DNA of 64,000 nucleotides, from positions 744,001 through 808,000 of the forward strand of contig OZ244877.1 of NCBI GenBank assembly GCA_965221145.1, given 5' to 3'. Under the pieces are notes generated by a model. That model saw nothing but the letters and a program-made list of their open reading frames with translations. It was not told where the DNA came from and did no database searches. Positions 26,286 to 35,092 of the stretch are shown piece after piece (position 1 is the first letter of the stretch; each line of letters begins with the position of its first letter). The translations under genes and the position numbers were made by a program. This stretch comes from Bin5 sp965221145. GTDB lineage: Bacteria; Chloroflexota; Anaerolineae; Caldilineales; Caldilineaceae.

Positions 26286-27518
26286 TCACGCGCCGAAGCG
26301 TTTCAGTCGCCCTGCGTGGGCCATGGCCTGCGGGATCAATGTCGTGGCGTGGAATATCCCCAGATGCCCGCCCGCGCAAGCCCGTTCGCCAAAGCTCTGG
26401 GCCGCGTCCGGCATCGCCCGCGGACTCCATAGCAGCGTCGGCGACGGATGCCAACTGTGGCTGCGCAACACGGCCGGCGTACTGTGATCCCCGGTGACGA
26501 TCAGCGCGCCCGGCTCCAGTTTCAGGATGCGGGGAATCTGCGCGTCAACCGCTTCGATCTCGTGGACTTTGGCGTCAAAATCGCCGTCTTCACCGTAGCT
26601 GTCGGTCTTCTTGACGTGAATGAAGAAAAAGTCGAACTCGTCCCATGCCTGCGCGAGCGCGTCGATCTCGTGCCGCGGGCGCTCGCCCTCGAACTGGATC
26701 GCCTCCATGCCCACCAGACTGGCGACCCCCCGGTACATCGGATAGACGGCGATAGCCCCCGCCCGCAACCCGTAGATTTCGGGGAAGAGCGGCAGACCGG
26801 GCTCCTGCGCCAGGCCGCGCAGATTGAGGCTATTGGCCTGTTTTTCGTCAGCCAGCGTCTGACGGGCGTGTGTCACCCAGCGGTTCACCAGTTCGGCTGC
26901 GCGCGCGCCGTCACTGCTCCCGCTCTCGTCGCGCACCGGCAACGGCCTCTTGCCCACGGCCAGCGGATCTGTGTCAGTCAGCGTGCCGCCCAGCCCCTCG
27001 CCCCGCAGCGCGAAGACGAAACGATGCTCCAGCACCGGCTCGATGAACAGTTCGCAGTCGTCGAACAGCCCGGCGCTGGCCTGCTGGAGTTTAGCCGTCA
27101 AGCGAATGCACTCTTCGGTAGAGATGCGCCCCGCGCGTCGATCAGTGATCAGGCCGTCGGCGTCAACGGTGGCGAAGTTGCCGCGCGCGGCCAGGTCGTC
27201 AGGCTGCAAAGGGAAGCCGATCCCCAGGGCCTCCAGGACGCCGCGACCGATCACATAGCGCACTGGATCGTACCCGAACAGGCTCAGATGCGCCGGGCCG
27301 CTCCCCGGTTCGACGCCAGGACGGATCGGGACGCTGAGTCCCAACGAGCCGGCCGCGGCCAGCCGGTCCAGATTGGGCGTGCGGGCCGTCTCCAATTCGG
27401 TCATGCCGTCGGGCGTTGCCGGCAGTCCGCCCAGGCCATCCATCACCAACAGGACGATCTTGCCGCCCTCCTGGTGCAAATCTCTCATCAGGTCCAACTC
27501 GGTAAAAGGAGACGCCAT
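26286..27518 (-). CDS. apgM: 2,3-bisphosphoglycerate-independent phosphoglycerate mutase, archaeal type
   Basis: The 410-residue protein belongs to the alkaline-phosphatase-fold ApgM family. It has IVLLVMDGLGGLP with metal-binding D (about residues 21-33), LETARTPNLDRLAA, GSGPAHLSLFGYDP with the nucleophile Ser, IGRGVLEALG, DFFFIHVKKTDSYGEDGDFD and ALIVTGDHSTPAVLRSHSWH for the second metal set. It interconverts 3- and 2-phosphoglycerate in glycolysis. AGGAG precedes ATG 27518. The archaeal-type enzyme, not the GpmI type, is normal for Chloroflexota. It is the first gene of a reverse run with the sirtuin and rmuC. Confidence 0.93.
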   Translation of the reverse strand: MASPFTELDLMRDLHQEGGKIVLLVMDGLGGLPATPDGMTELETARTPNLDRLAAAGSLGLSVPIRPGVEPGSGPAHLSLFGYDPVRYVIGRGVLEALGIGFPLQPDDLAARGNFATVDADGLITDRRAGRISTEECIRLTAKLQQASAGLFDDCELFIEPVLEHRFVFALRGEGLGGTLTDTDPLAVGKRPLPVRDESGSSDGARAAELVNRWVTHARQTLADEKQANSLNLRGLAQEPGLPLFPEIYGLRAGAIAVYPMYRGVASLVGMEAIQFEGERPRHEIDALAQAWDEFDFFFIHVKKTDSYGEDGDFDAKVHEIEAVDAQIPRILKLEPGALIVTGDHSTPAVLRSHSWHPSPTLLWSPRAMPDAAQSFGERACAGGHLGIFHATTLIPQAMAHAGRLKRFGA

Positions 27519-27655
27519 CAGATAGCTCCTTCTGTATCCCCAGTTTCTTCCTGCGGCCCGCGGCTACTGCAGTTGCTGGACATTGTCGTTACTGTTGTAA
27601 AGATAGCAGGCCAAGGCATGACCGATCCCGCGCGAAGTGGGCAAATCTCCTCCCT

Positions 27656-27870
27656 TCACTCCCTTTTCGATAGAGGAAGAATCGAGTGGATCAGCTTCCG
27701 CACGTCGGGGCGCCGCGGGTCTCCCAAGTGCTGATCGGCAGCGCCCGTTTCCGCGGAGATACCCTGGAAGAGTACGACCATATTGTCGCTGATCTGGCAG
27801 GCTGTCGAAAAGATGTGGGTGATGTGCAGGAAGGATATGCCGTGTCCAGCGGGCAGGCGCAGCGCGTTAT
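27656..27870 (-). pseudogene. Remnant of an oligopeptide-type ABC transporter ATPase (C-terminal end)
   Basis: On the minus strand, a frame ending at the TGA 27658-27656 reads LRLPAGHGISFLHITHIFST, ACQISDNMVVLFQGISAETG, AADQHLGDPRRPDVRKLIHS and ILPLSKRE. This matches the H-loop and C-terminus of DppD/OppF ATPases: ISxLxITHD, then ISDxxxVxxxGxIVETG, then DPxHPYxxxLxxSxP. The Asp after ITH is replaced (ITHIF), the tail has changes in the usual HPYT block, and no Walker A, Q-loop or signature precedes it. It is therefore a decayed fragment. No start or ribosome site was found. A complete but unrelated sugar-type ATPase gene lies just downstream. Confidence 0.65.
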
Positions 27871-28051
27871 TCAGAGGCGTCGTCCAGCGGCCCGCTGCGG
27901 AAAGAGGTAAGCACGGGAAACGGTATGCCGGCCTGGTGGTCGTGCGCCTTATGCAACCATATCAGGGACGAGATGATGAAAATGATCCCGCCAATCGGAA
28001 GCCGATCCCGAAAGGAGAGATCATTCCCATCATCACCTGCTGAACGAAAGA

Positions 28052-29158
28052 CTAGCTGGCCATGGTCAACTCTGTCTTGGGATCGAAGATGTGTGCGTTG
28101 GCCATATTGACGGCCAATTCTATATCATCGCCGGTCGACACGCGGACGCGAGGGTCGACGCGGGAGATGAACTGCTTGTTGTCGGGCGTCATGCAGTAGA
28201 GGAAGATCTCATTGCCCATCAGCTCGGTCACATCAACTTTGGCCGCCATATCGGACTCAAGAATGTGCGGCGGCGCATACTCTTTGGAGTGGAAATCCTC
28301 CGGGCGGATGCCGAAGATCACCTCATTGCCCAAGTACGGCCGCCACTCAGCGGTCTTCGCCTGGGGCACATCCAGCCGGAAGCCGCCGGCGTTGACCTCC
28401 ATCTTGCCATCGCTTTCGACGAGCGTGGCGTCGAAGAAGTTCATGCTGGGGCTGCCGATGAAGCCGGCGACGAAAATGTTGTTCGGGTGGTCGTACAGGT
28501 TCTGGGGCGAGTCGACCTGCTGCAGGACACCGTCTTTCATGACCGCGATGCGGGAGGCCATCGTCATCGCCTCCACCTGGTCGTGGGTCACGTAGATAAA
28601 GGTGGTGGCGAGGCGCTTATGCAGCTTGGAAATCTCGGCGCGGGTCTGTACGCGCAGCTTGGCGTCCAGGTTCGACAGCGGCTCATCAAAGAGGAACACC
28701 GCCGGTTCGCGCACGATGGCGCGGCCGACAGCCACGCGCTGGCGCTGACCACCGGAGAGCTGCTTCGGCTTGCGGTCGAGCAGATGCTCGATGCCCAGAA
28801 TCCCGCCGGCCTCCTGCACCCGCCGCTCAATCTCGTCCTTGGGCGTCTTGCGCAGCTTGAGGCCGAAGGCCATGTTGTCATAGACGCTCATGTGCGGGTA
28901 GAGGGCGTAGCTCTGGAACACCATAGCGATGTCCCGGTCCTTGGGCGGCACGTCGTTGACGATGCGGTCGGCAATCAGAATCTGCCCCTCGGAGATCTCC
29001 TCCAAACCGGCCAGAAGGCGCAGACTTGTCGTCTTGCCGCAGCCGGACGGGCCGACGAATACGAGGAACTCCTTGTCTTCGACGTGGATGGTGAGATCGT
29101 TCACCGCCACAACGTCGCCGAAGCGCTTGTAGACATGTTCGTAGGTTACGCTTGCCAT
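28052..29158 (-). CDS. ugpC: UgpC/MsmX/MsiK-type ABC sugar importer ATPase
   Basis: ATG 29158 follows AAAGGAG. The 368-residue protein has Walker A GPSGCGKTT (36-44), a Q-loop VFQSYALYPHMSV, the signature LSGGQRQR, Walker B VFLFDEPLSNLDAKLR and the H-loop YVTHDQVEAMT, then a TOBE/MRP regulatory region (VIFGIRPEDFHSKEY). This is the CUT1 group, where one ATPase often energises several sugar permeases. No permease or binding protein is near it, which fits a shared ATPase. A promoter is visible about 375 bp upstream, so the mRNA has a long leader. Confidence 0.92.
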   Translation of the reverse strand: MASVTYEHVYKRFGDVVAVNDLTIHVEDKEFLVFVGPSGCGKTTSLRLLAGLEEISEGQILIADRIVNDVPPKDRDIAMVFQSYALYPHMSVYDNMAFGLKLRKTPKDEIERRVQEAGGILGIEHLLDRKPKQLSGGQRQRVAVGRAIVREPAVFLFDEPLSNLDAKLRVQTRAEISKLHKRLATTFIYVTHDQVEAMTMASRIAVMKDGVLQQVDSPQNLYDHPNNIFVAGFIGSPSMNFFDATLVESDGKMEVNAGGFRLDVPQAKTAEWRPYLGNEVIFGIRPEDFHSKEYAPPHILESDMAAKVDVTELMGNEIFLYCMTPDNKQFISRVDPRVRVSTGDDIELAVNMANAHIFDPKTELTMAS

Positions 29159-29533
29159 TTTGTACTTTGCTCCTTTGGTGAAAATTAGGCTCCCACACGA
29201 CAATGTCGATCAAGTGAGCCTGATGCGCTGACTTCTTTGCGGCAGAACTGTTCGGTCGCGAAGGCGGAGGCGAGCAGAAACTCCTTTCCAGCCCAGCGGG
29301 ACTCGTTGCCAAAACCGTCCGCAAAGAGGAAAGCGTGACAATGTTGGATGCGCTATGTAGTAGCGCGGGTCTACAATAATTTCAAGGGCGATGCAACCGC
29401 GCAAAAGCGGCAGCAAAGCAGTGCGGCACGCAACGCGTCCATCGAATTTAGCGGATAGGAGATGACGGCAATCCGACCGCATCCCCATCGGTTCGCAACT
29501 GCAACAAGAAAGAATCACACGGCGGATGCTTTC
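29159..29533 (-). other. Long leader region of the ugpC-like gene
   Basis: About 375 bp between the inferred promoter and the start codon. No open frame or recognised riboswitch. Worth noting only for its length. Confidence 0.4.
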
Positions 29534-29562
29534 AGTATAGCACGGCCAAAGGTCGCGGGCAA
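29534..29562 (-). promoter_or_regulatory. Promoter for the ugpC-like gene
   Basis: On the minus strand TTGCCC (29562-29557), exactly 17 bp, then TATACT (29539-29534). It faces the ABC ATPase gene; the divergent clpS starts at 29623. Confidence 0.55.
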
Positions 29563-29622
29563 AACACAGAAATTGGCTTGTAACCTTGCTCTTTATCCCC
29601 TGTCTATGGTAATTTTTGCTCC

Positions 29623-29991
29623 ATGACCGAACGCAACTGTTCCGAGAAGAGCCTGGCGCAGACGAGGCAGGCCCAAACGACGCCCCGCCCTCAGTGGGAT
29701 GTCGAGCCAGAGGTAGATACCGAAGTCGACGAGGCGACCGAAGAGGCGTGGACGATCTTTGTCCACAACGATGATGTGACGCCCTACGTTTTCGTCATCG
29801 ACACGCTGTGCCATATCTTCAGACTGTCAATCGAAATCGCGGAGACGGTCACCTGGGAGGCGCATTCGAAGGGCGTGGCCCCGGTCTGTTCCCGTCCATA
29901 TTCAGAGGCCAAACGGTTGATCAGCGAGGCCCACGCGCTGGCCCGCTCATACGGCTACCCCCTCACTTTCTCGATGGAACCGAAATCGTGA
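29623..29991 (+). CDS. clpS: ATP-dependent Clp protease adaptor ClpS
   Basis: The 122-residue protein has a disordered N-terminal 40 residues and then the ClpS fold: WTIFVHNDDVTPYVFVIDTL (N-D-D-x-T-P is the signature), LSIEIAETVTWEAHSKGVAP, and a C-terminal YGYPLTFSMEP. ClpS binds ClpA/ClpC and delivers substrates with N-degron residues. The hydrophobic pocket segment near the first helix is conserved in type. Its stop overlaps the GTG start of the next gene (GTGA at 29988-29991), so the adaptor is translated together with a molybdopterin-domain protein. Confidence 0.9.
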   Translation: MTERNCSEKSLAQTRQAQTTPRPQWDVEPEVDTEVDEATEEAWTIFVHNDDVTPYVFVIDTLCHIFRLSIEIAETVTWEAHSKGVAPVCSRPYSEAKRLISEAHALARSYGYPLTFSMEPKS

Positions 29992-30512
29992 CAGACCATC
30001 ACAACGACCCGCTGGCCCCCCACGCGCATGACCCCAATCCCTTGCCGCCGTCGCCCAATGCGGACCTGACCGTCCACCTGCCGGACGGGGCCGTGCGCCG
30101 CGTCGGCCCGGCCTGGCTGCGCGGCCTGGATTTCGCCCGAGCCGACCGCAGCCTTGCGCACTTGGCGAGGGCGAAACAGGTGACGGTCAAGGATTGCTAT
30201 ATCGTCTCCACCGGGCACGGCACGACCGGGCCATTCGCCTTCACCGGTGTGCGCCTGCTCGATCTGGTTGAACTGCACTGGTCCGGGAAATGGGCGCAGG
30301 TGGAGGTGATCAGCGCGGACGGCTTCGGCACACGCGCGCGGCGGGCCGAGTTGACCGCGCCCACGACGCGGCCGATCCTCTTCGCTCATGCCCGCGACGG
30401 CCAGCCCCTTGCCCGCGCCGACGGCCTCGTCCGCCTCATCGTCCCCGGCGAAATCGACGACGCCCTGCGCCAAGTCAAATGGGTGGCGCATGTGCGCGTC
30501 ATCCCCGGATAG
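29988..30512 (+). CDS. Stand-alone sulfite-oxidase-type molybdopterin-binding domain protein
   Basis: Starting at GTG 29988, which overlaps the clpS stop, the 174-residue protein contains KDCYIVSTGHGTTGPFAFTG, VRLLDLVELHW, VEVISADGFGTRARRAEL and LIVPGEIDDALRQVKWVAHV. These match the small 'oxidoreductase molybdopterin binding' domain. The family motif normally has a Mo-coordinating Cys; here the only candidate near the start of the domain is the Cys of KDCYIV. No signal peptide or dimerisation domain is present, so it is much shorter than SUOX/MsrP (about half). Catalysis is uncertain. It may only bind the cofactor. Confidence 0.75.
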   Translation: MTDHHNDPLAPHAHDPNPLPPSPNADLTVHLPDGAVRRVGPAWLRGLDFARADRSLAHLARAKQVTVKDCYIVSTGHGTTGPFAFTGVRLLDLVELHWSGKWAQVEVISADGFGTRARRAELTAPTTRPILFAHARDGQPLARADGLVRLIVPGEIDDALRQVKWVAHVRVIPG

Positions 30513-30559
30513 GCACAACTGACCACTCACCATCGCTCCCATGTTCAGGAGCTTCTACT

Positions 30560-32632
30560 ATGCCCACTAACTTGGTTGGAATTGATGTCGGCGGAACTTT
30601 CACCGATTTCGCGCTGCTGGAAGACGGTCGGCTGCGCGTGCATAAGGAGGCGACGACGCCACGCGACCAGAGCGAGGCGATTCTGGCCGGGTTGACCCGC
30701 TTGGGGATTCTGACATCCCCTGCAGGCGACGCAACGGCTGACGTTGAACTCGTGCATGGCACGACCATCGCCACCAACGCGCTGCTGGAGCGGCGGGGCG
30801 CGCGCACGGCCCTGTTGACCACCGCCGGTTTCGTTGATGTCATCGAGATTGGCCGCCAGAATCGGCCCCATCTCTACGAACTGCACCAGCGTCGCCCACA
30901 TCCGCTGGCCCCGGCGGATCTGCGGTTTGAGGCCGTGGAGCGCCTGGACATCGGCGGCAATGTTCTCACAAAACTGGACGAGGAGGCCCTCGCTCGCACG
31001 GCGGCGGAGATTGCCGCGGCCGCGCCGGAGAGCCTCGCCATCTGCTTTCTCTACAGTTTTCACAATCCGCAGCATGAACGGCGGGCCGCCCAGATTCTGC
31101 GCAATGCCTGCCCGCGTCTGTCCATCTCTCTCAGCAGCGACATACTGCCCGAATACCGCGAGTATGAGCGCACGGCCACGACCGTCATAAACGCTTATCT
31201 GCTGCCGCTGGTCGGCAACTATCTGGAGCGCCTGACCAGCAAGCTGGCTAACGTTCCCATCCGGGTGATGCAGTCCAATGGGGGCGCAATCGGCGCATCT
31301 CAGTCTGCGCGGGAACCGGCGCGCCTCGTCCTCAGCGGGCCGGCCGGCGGCGTTGTCGGCGCATTCCGTCTGGCGCAGCTTGCCAGTGTTGAGGACAGGC
31401 CGCAGATCATGACCTTCGACATGGGCGGCACCAGCACCGATGTGGCGCTCTGCCCCGGCGCGGTGCCGCGCACCACCGAGAGCGAAGTCGCCGGTCTGCC
31501 CTTGCGTCTGCCGGTCATCGACATCCATACGGTCGGCGCTGGCGGCGGCAGCCTGGCGCGTGTGGACGCCGGCGGCGGCCTGCGCGTGGGGCCGAAGAGC
31601 GCGGGCGCGTTGCCCGGCCCGGTCTGCTACGGGCGCGGCGGTCAACAGCCCACCGTCACCGACGCCAACCTGGCGCTGGGTCGGCTGGATGCCGGTCAGT
31701 TCCTGGGCGGCAGCGGGGCGATGGCGCTGGACGTGGCTGCGGCGGAGGCGGCGCTGGCCGGTCTGGGGGCGCGGCTCGGCGGGCTGTCGGTGCAGGAGGC
31801 GGCGCTGGGCGTGGTGCGGGTCGCCAATGCCCGCATGGAACGTGCGTTGCGCCGCGTCTCTGTGGAGCGGGGCCACGACCCGCGCGGCTTTACGCTTGTG
31901 CCATTCGGCGGCGCAGGCCCGCTCCATGCCTGCGACCTGGCCGACGCGCTGGGCATACGGCGCATCCTCCTGCCCCCAAGCCCCGGCGTCCTCAGCGCCC
32001 TGGGCCTGCTGATCGCCGATGTGGTCCATGAATCCTCCCAGTCGCTGCTGGTCGAGGCGGAGAGTCTGGCCGCGCAGCCTGCCCCCTTGCAGGAGAAGAT
32101 CGCAGACCTGGCGCAGCGCGTGAAGACGGTGCTGGAGGCCGAAGGGGTCGGCGCGCCGCTTCTGGAAGCGTCGCTGGACATACGCTATCGTGGGCAGAGT
32201 TACGAGTTGTCCATCCCGCTGGCATTGACCACTGACCACCGGCCATTGACCACTGAGGCTGTGCGCCAGGCGGTCGAGGCGTTTCACGCGGCCCACGCCA
32301 CGCGCTACGGCTATGCCATGCGCGCCGAAACGGTCGAGATCGTTACCGTGCGCCTACGGGGTACGGGGCCTGGCGTCGAGCTGCATCTGCCGCAGGAGCC
32401 GCTTGGCCCGCCCGACCCGAGCGCAGCGCGCGTGGGGACAAAGCCGGTCTGGTTCCGCTCAACCGGCGCGGACGAGAGTGCCTGTTATGATCGCGTTCAT
32501 CTGCGGCCCGGCCACCGTTTCGACGGCCCGGCCATCGTCTTTCAGTTCGACACGACCACTGTGGTAGCGCCGGGCTGGTCGGCCAGCGTAGACGAGCGCC
32601 ACAATCTCTGGCTGGCGCGCGCGGCTGGCTGA
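30560..32632 (+). CDS. hyuA: Hydantoinase/oxoprolinase subunit A (HyuA)
   Basis: ATG 30560 is preceded by AGGAG at 30546-30550. The 690-residue protein opens with GIDVGGTFTDFALLEDGRL (ATPase-type phosphate loop), followed by VELVHGTTIATNALLERRGA, RTALLTTAGFVDVIEIGRQN and MTFDMGGTSTDVALCPGAVP, and the C-terminal hydantoinase A region. With HyuB it forms an ATP-dependent hydantoin or 5-oxoproline ring-opening enzyme, or an acetone-carboxylase-like enzyme; the substrate is not decided. Residues LTTDHRPLTTE near 556-566 are encoded by a 7-nt-phased tract (32225-32256) that seems to have been inserted in frame. HyuB follows after one small membrane-protein gene. Confidence 0.9.
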   Translation: MPTNLVGIDVGGTFTDFALLEDGRLRVHKEATTPRDQSEAILAGLTRLGILTSPAGDATADVELVHGTTIATNALLERRGARTALLTTAGFVDVIEIGRQNRPHLYELHQRRPHPLAPADLRFEAVERLDIGGNVLTKLDEEALARTAAEIAAAAPESLAICFLYSFHNPQHERRAAQILRNACPRLSISLSSDILPEYREYERTATTVINAYLLPLVGNYLERLTSKLANVPIRVMQSNGGAIGASQSAREPARLVLSGPAGGVVGAFRLAQLASVEDRPQIMTFDMGGTSTDVALCPGAVPRTTESEVAGLPLRLPVIDIHTVGAGGGSLARVDAGGGLRVGPKSAGALPGPVCYGRGGQQPTVTDANLALGRLDAGQFLGGSGAMALDVAAAEAALAGLGARLGGLSVQEAALGVVRVANARMERALRRVSVERGHDPRGFTLVPFGGAGPLHACDLADALGIRRILLPPSPGVLSALGLLIADVVHESSQSLLVEAESLAAQPAPLQEKIADLAQRVKTVLEAEGVGAPLLEASLDIRYRGQSYELSIPLALTTDHRPLTTEAVRQAVEAFHAAHATRYGYAMRAETVEIVTVRLRGTGPGVELHLPQEPLGPPDPSAARVGTKPVWFRSTGADESACYDRVHLRPGHRFDGPAIVFQFDTTTVVAPGWSASVDERHNLWLARAAG
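32225..32256. repeat. 7-nt-phased repeat tract inside hyuA
   Basis: Successive heptamers such as TTGACCA and CTGACCA, four units plus four bases. It adds about 11 codons in frame to hyuA. Similar tracts lie between genes across the window. Confidence 0.7.
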
Positions 32633-32762
32633 AACTGGTCTTGCGGCTTGACTGTGTTATCATAATTTCAGGTAGTCAGTTTTCAGTTCTTGGTGGACGC
32701 CGCCGAGCGCAGAGAAGCCAAAAGCTGAAAACGAAAAACTCGAAACGATATGGAGTTGCGCG

Positions 32763-33296
32763 ATGTTGACACTGTCGTCCCGACAACGTCTTCTGCTTTT
32801 CCTGCTGCCGCTGGTTGTGGCCGCCCTTCTGCTTTGGATCCCCGTGCGCAATGCGCTGGAGGTCGGCCTGCCCGACGCTGAACGCTACGCAGCGGACGTG
32901 CCGGAAGGCCATCACTGGGTCGCGTTCAGCGTGCCCGAAGATGACGTCTACGCCACCAACGGAGCGACGCTCTCCGTGGCCCTGGAATTTGAGACCCTGG
33001 AAGGGCAGGTCAGCGCGGACAACCGCACAGTCGTCTTCGATCTGGAGGACAACGAAAGCTTGCACGGGTTGACCGTCGTCTGGCCGGACGGCAGGGAGCA
33101 GCGTTTCACCAACGTGGCGCTGAACGAACTGCACGAACTGACCTACCCCAAGACGATCAACGACGCGCTCGCCATGCAGTGGGCCTTGCGCGGCGCGTTC
33201 TTCCGCTTCTGGGTCTGGGCCGGCGTCGCCGCCCTGATTGTTCTCTTTGGGTTGCGCGTTCTCTCCTGGGCGCAATCGCAGGAAGCGCACGCCTGA
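32763..33296 (+). CDS. Membrane-anchored protein of unknown function between hyuA and hyuB
   Basis: The 177-residue protein has an N-terminal helix (LLLFLLPLVVAALLLWIPV) and a C-terminal helix (FWVWAGVAALIVLFGLRVLS). The 110 residues between them are acidic and beta-rich (VAFSVPEDDVYATNGATLSV, EFETLEGQVSADNRTVVFDL, LTVVWPDGREQRFTNVALNE). The loop should lie outside the membrane. No family recognised. It is read in the same direction as hyuA and hyuB, 130 bp after the former and 193 bp before the latter, and its link to the hydantoinase is positional only. Confidence 0.6.
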   Translation: MLTLSSRQRLLLFLLPLVVAALLLWIPVRNALEVGLPDAERYAADVPEGHHWVAFSVPEDDVYATNGATLSVALEFETLEGQVSADNRTVVFDLEDNESLHGLTVVWPDGREQRFTNVALNELHELTYPKTINDALAMQWALRGAFFRFWVWAGVAALIVLFGLRVLSWAQSQEAHA

Positions 33297-33489
33297 CCGA
33301 GCTACAGTGGCTCGTTGCCTGTGTTCAGCTTCGGGCGTTGTCGTACTCCCCCGCTGAAAATGAGTGTAAGTTCCGTTTTACACCACGACTTTTCTCATAG
33401 GCTGCACGCTGGAAACGCAGGTGGCTCGCCTACTCTACGCAGTACGCAATACGGAAGAAACTGGTTTTCAAAGAGAACGCACTTTAGCC

Positions 33490-35085
33490 ATGCCCCCCGA
33501 TCCCATCACACTGGAACTGTACCGCCATCGTTTCAGCGGCATCGCCGAGGAGATGGGCATCACCTTGCAGCGCACAAGCTATTCGCCCAACATCAAGGAG
33601 CGCCTGGACTTCTCCTGCGCGTTCTTTGACGCGGCCGGGCGGCTGGTGGCCCAGGCCGCGCACATCCCCGCCCATTTGGGCGCGATGCCGGACAGTGTCG
33701 CGGCCGCGCTGGCCGTCTTCGACGAATGGCAGCCGGGCGATGTGGTCCTGCTCAACGATCCTTACTTCGGCGGCTCCCACCTGCCGGACATCACGATGAT
33801 CTCGCCGGTCTTCCTGTCAGAGGCACAAGGCGCAACCAGCCCCGGCGGCCCCCAGTTTTTCGCCGCCAGCCGCGCTCACCATGCCGATGTCGGCGGCATG
33901 TCTCCCGGCTCTCTGCCTCTGTCCACGGAGTTGTACCAGGAGGGCATCATCATCCCGCCGCTCAAGCTCTATGAAGCGGGCGAACTGGTGGGGGCGTTGC
34001 TGGAGTTGATCCTGCGCAATGTGCGCACGCCGGACGAACGCCGCGGCGATCTGGCGGCGCAGCGGGCGGCCCATGCGGTCGGGGATCGTCGACTGCACGA
34101 ACTGGCCGCCCGTCACGGCAGCGCCGAGTTGCTGGCCTACGCCGAGCATCTGCTGGCCTACAGTGAGCGCCTGACCCGGGCTGCCATCCGCGGCTGGCCG
34201 CAGGGGCGTTACACGTTCGAAGATCCGATCGAATCGGTCGTGGACGGGCAAACGACACCCGCGCCCATCCGCGTGACGGCCACCGTCAGCGGCGAGACGG
34301 TTACGTTCGACTTCAGCGGCACATGCCCCACCATCCATGGCTCTCTCAACGCGCCCCTCAGCGTCACTAGGTCGGCCTGCTACTATGTGGTGCGCTGTCT
34401 GGTGGGCGAGGATGTGCCGGTCAACGGCGGCTGTTTCGCGCCTGTGCGGGTGGAAGCGCCGCTCGGCTGTCTGGTGAACGCGCGCGCGCCCGCGGCGGTG
34501 GCAGGCGGCAATGTCGAGACCTCGCAACGCATCACCGATGTGGTGCTGGGCGCGCTGGCGCAGGCCCTGCCGGAGCGCATCGCCGCGGCCGGGCAGGGCA
34601 CGATGAACAACTGCACGATGGGCGGTGAAAACGCCGACGGCTCACCCTGGACCTACTATGAGACGCTCGGCGGGGGCATGGGCGCGCATCCGCTGGGCGA
34701 CGGCTTCAGCGGCGCGCACGTCCACATGAGCAACACGCTCAACACGCCGGTCGAGGCGCTCGAACTGGCCTACCCGCTGCGCCTGACCCGCTATCATCTG
34801 CGGCGGGGCAGCGGCGGCGCAGGCCGGCATCGCGGCGGCGACGGCATCGTGCGCGAGTACGAGATCCTGCGCCCGACGACCGCCACGATCCTGAGCGAGC
34901 GCCGCGCCATCGCGCCTTGGGGGCTGGCCGGTGGTTCAGCGGCCGCGCCGGGCCGTAATGTCCTGATCGACACCGACGGATCGGAGGAGGAGTTGTCCTC
35001 CAAAGTCACCCGCCGTCTGCGGCCCGGGCAGCGTCTGCGCATCGAGACGCCGGGGGGCGGGGGCTGGGGGAGCGCTTCGTCTTAG
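33490..35085 (+). CDS. hyuB: Hydantoinase/oxoprolinase subunit B (HyuB)
   Basis: I start at ATG 33490 (MPPDPITLELYRHRFSGIAE), the usual family start; a further 23 in-frame codons upstream are poor. The 531-residue protein has the HyuB landmarks EEMGITLQRTSYSPNIKERL, DFSCAFFDAAGRLVAQAAHI, VVLLNDPYFGGSHLPDITMI, GCFAPVRVEAPLGCLVNARA and a Gly-rich C-terminus (RYHLRRGSGGAGRHRGGDGI). It is the catalytic partner of HyuA. Its 5' region contains a 7-nt-phased tract (33433-33453). Confidence 0.92.
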   Translation: MPPDPITLELYRHRFSGIAEEMGITLQRTSYSPNIKERLDFSCAFFDAAGRLVAQAAHIPAHLGAMPDSVAAALAVFDEWQPGDVVLLNDPYFGGSHLPDITMISPVFLSEAQGATSPGGPQFFAASRAHHADVGGMSPGSLPLSTELYQEGIIIPPLKLYEAGELVGALLELILRNVRTPDERRGDLAAQRAAHAVGDRRLHELAARHGSAELLAYAEHLLAYSERLTRAAIRGWPQGRYTFEDPIESVVDGQTTPAPIRVTATVSGETVTFDFSGTCPTIHGSLNAPLSVTRSACYYVVRCLVGEDVPVNGGCFAPVRVEAPLGCLVNARAPAAVAGGNVETSQRITDVVLGALAQALPERIAAAGQGTMNNCTMGGENADGSPWTYYETLGGGMGAHPLGDGFSGAHVHMSNTLNTPVEALELAYPLRLTRYHLRRGSGGAGRHRGGDGIVREYEILRPTTATILSERRAIAPWGLAGGSAAAPGRNVLIDTDGSEEELSSKVTRRLRPGQRLRIETPGGGGWGSASS

Positions 35086-35092
35086 TGGCAAG

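Noticed and set aside
27686..28043. Forward open frames between apgM and ugpC
   Set aside because: They are antisense to the ABC ATPase remnant or lie in its decayed upstream part; no motif or ribosome site.
30545..32296. A 583-codon reverse open frame opposite hyuA
   Set aside because: It is a shadow of a conserved family gene in high-GC DNA, with no motif and no start signal.
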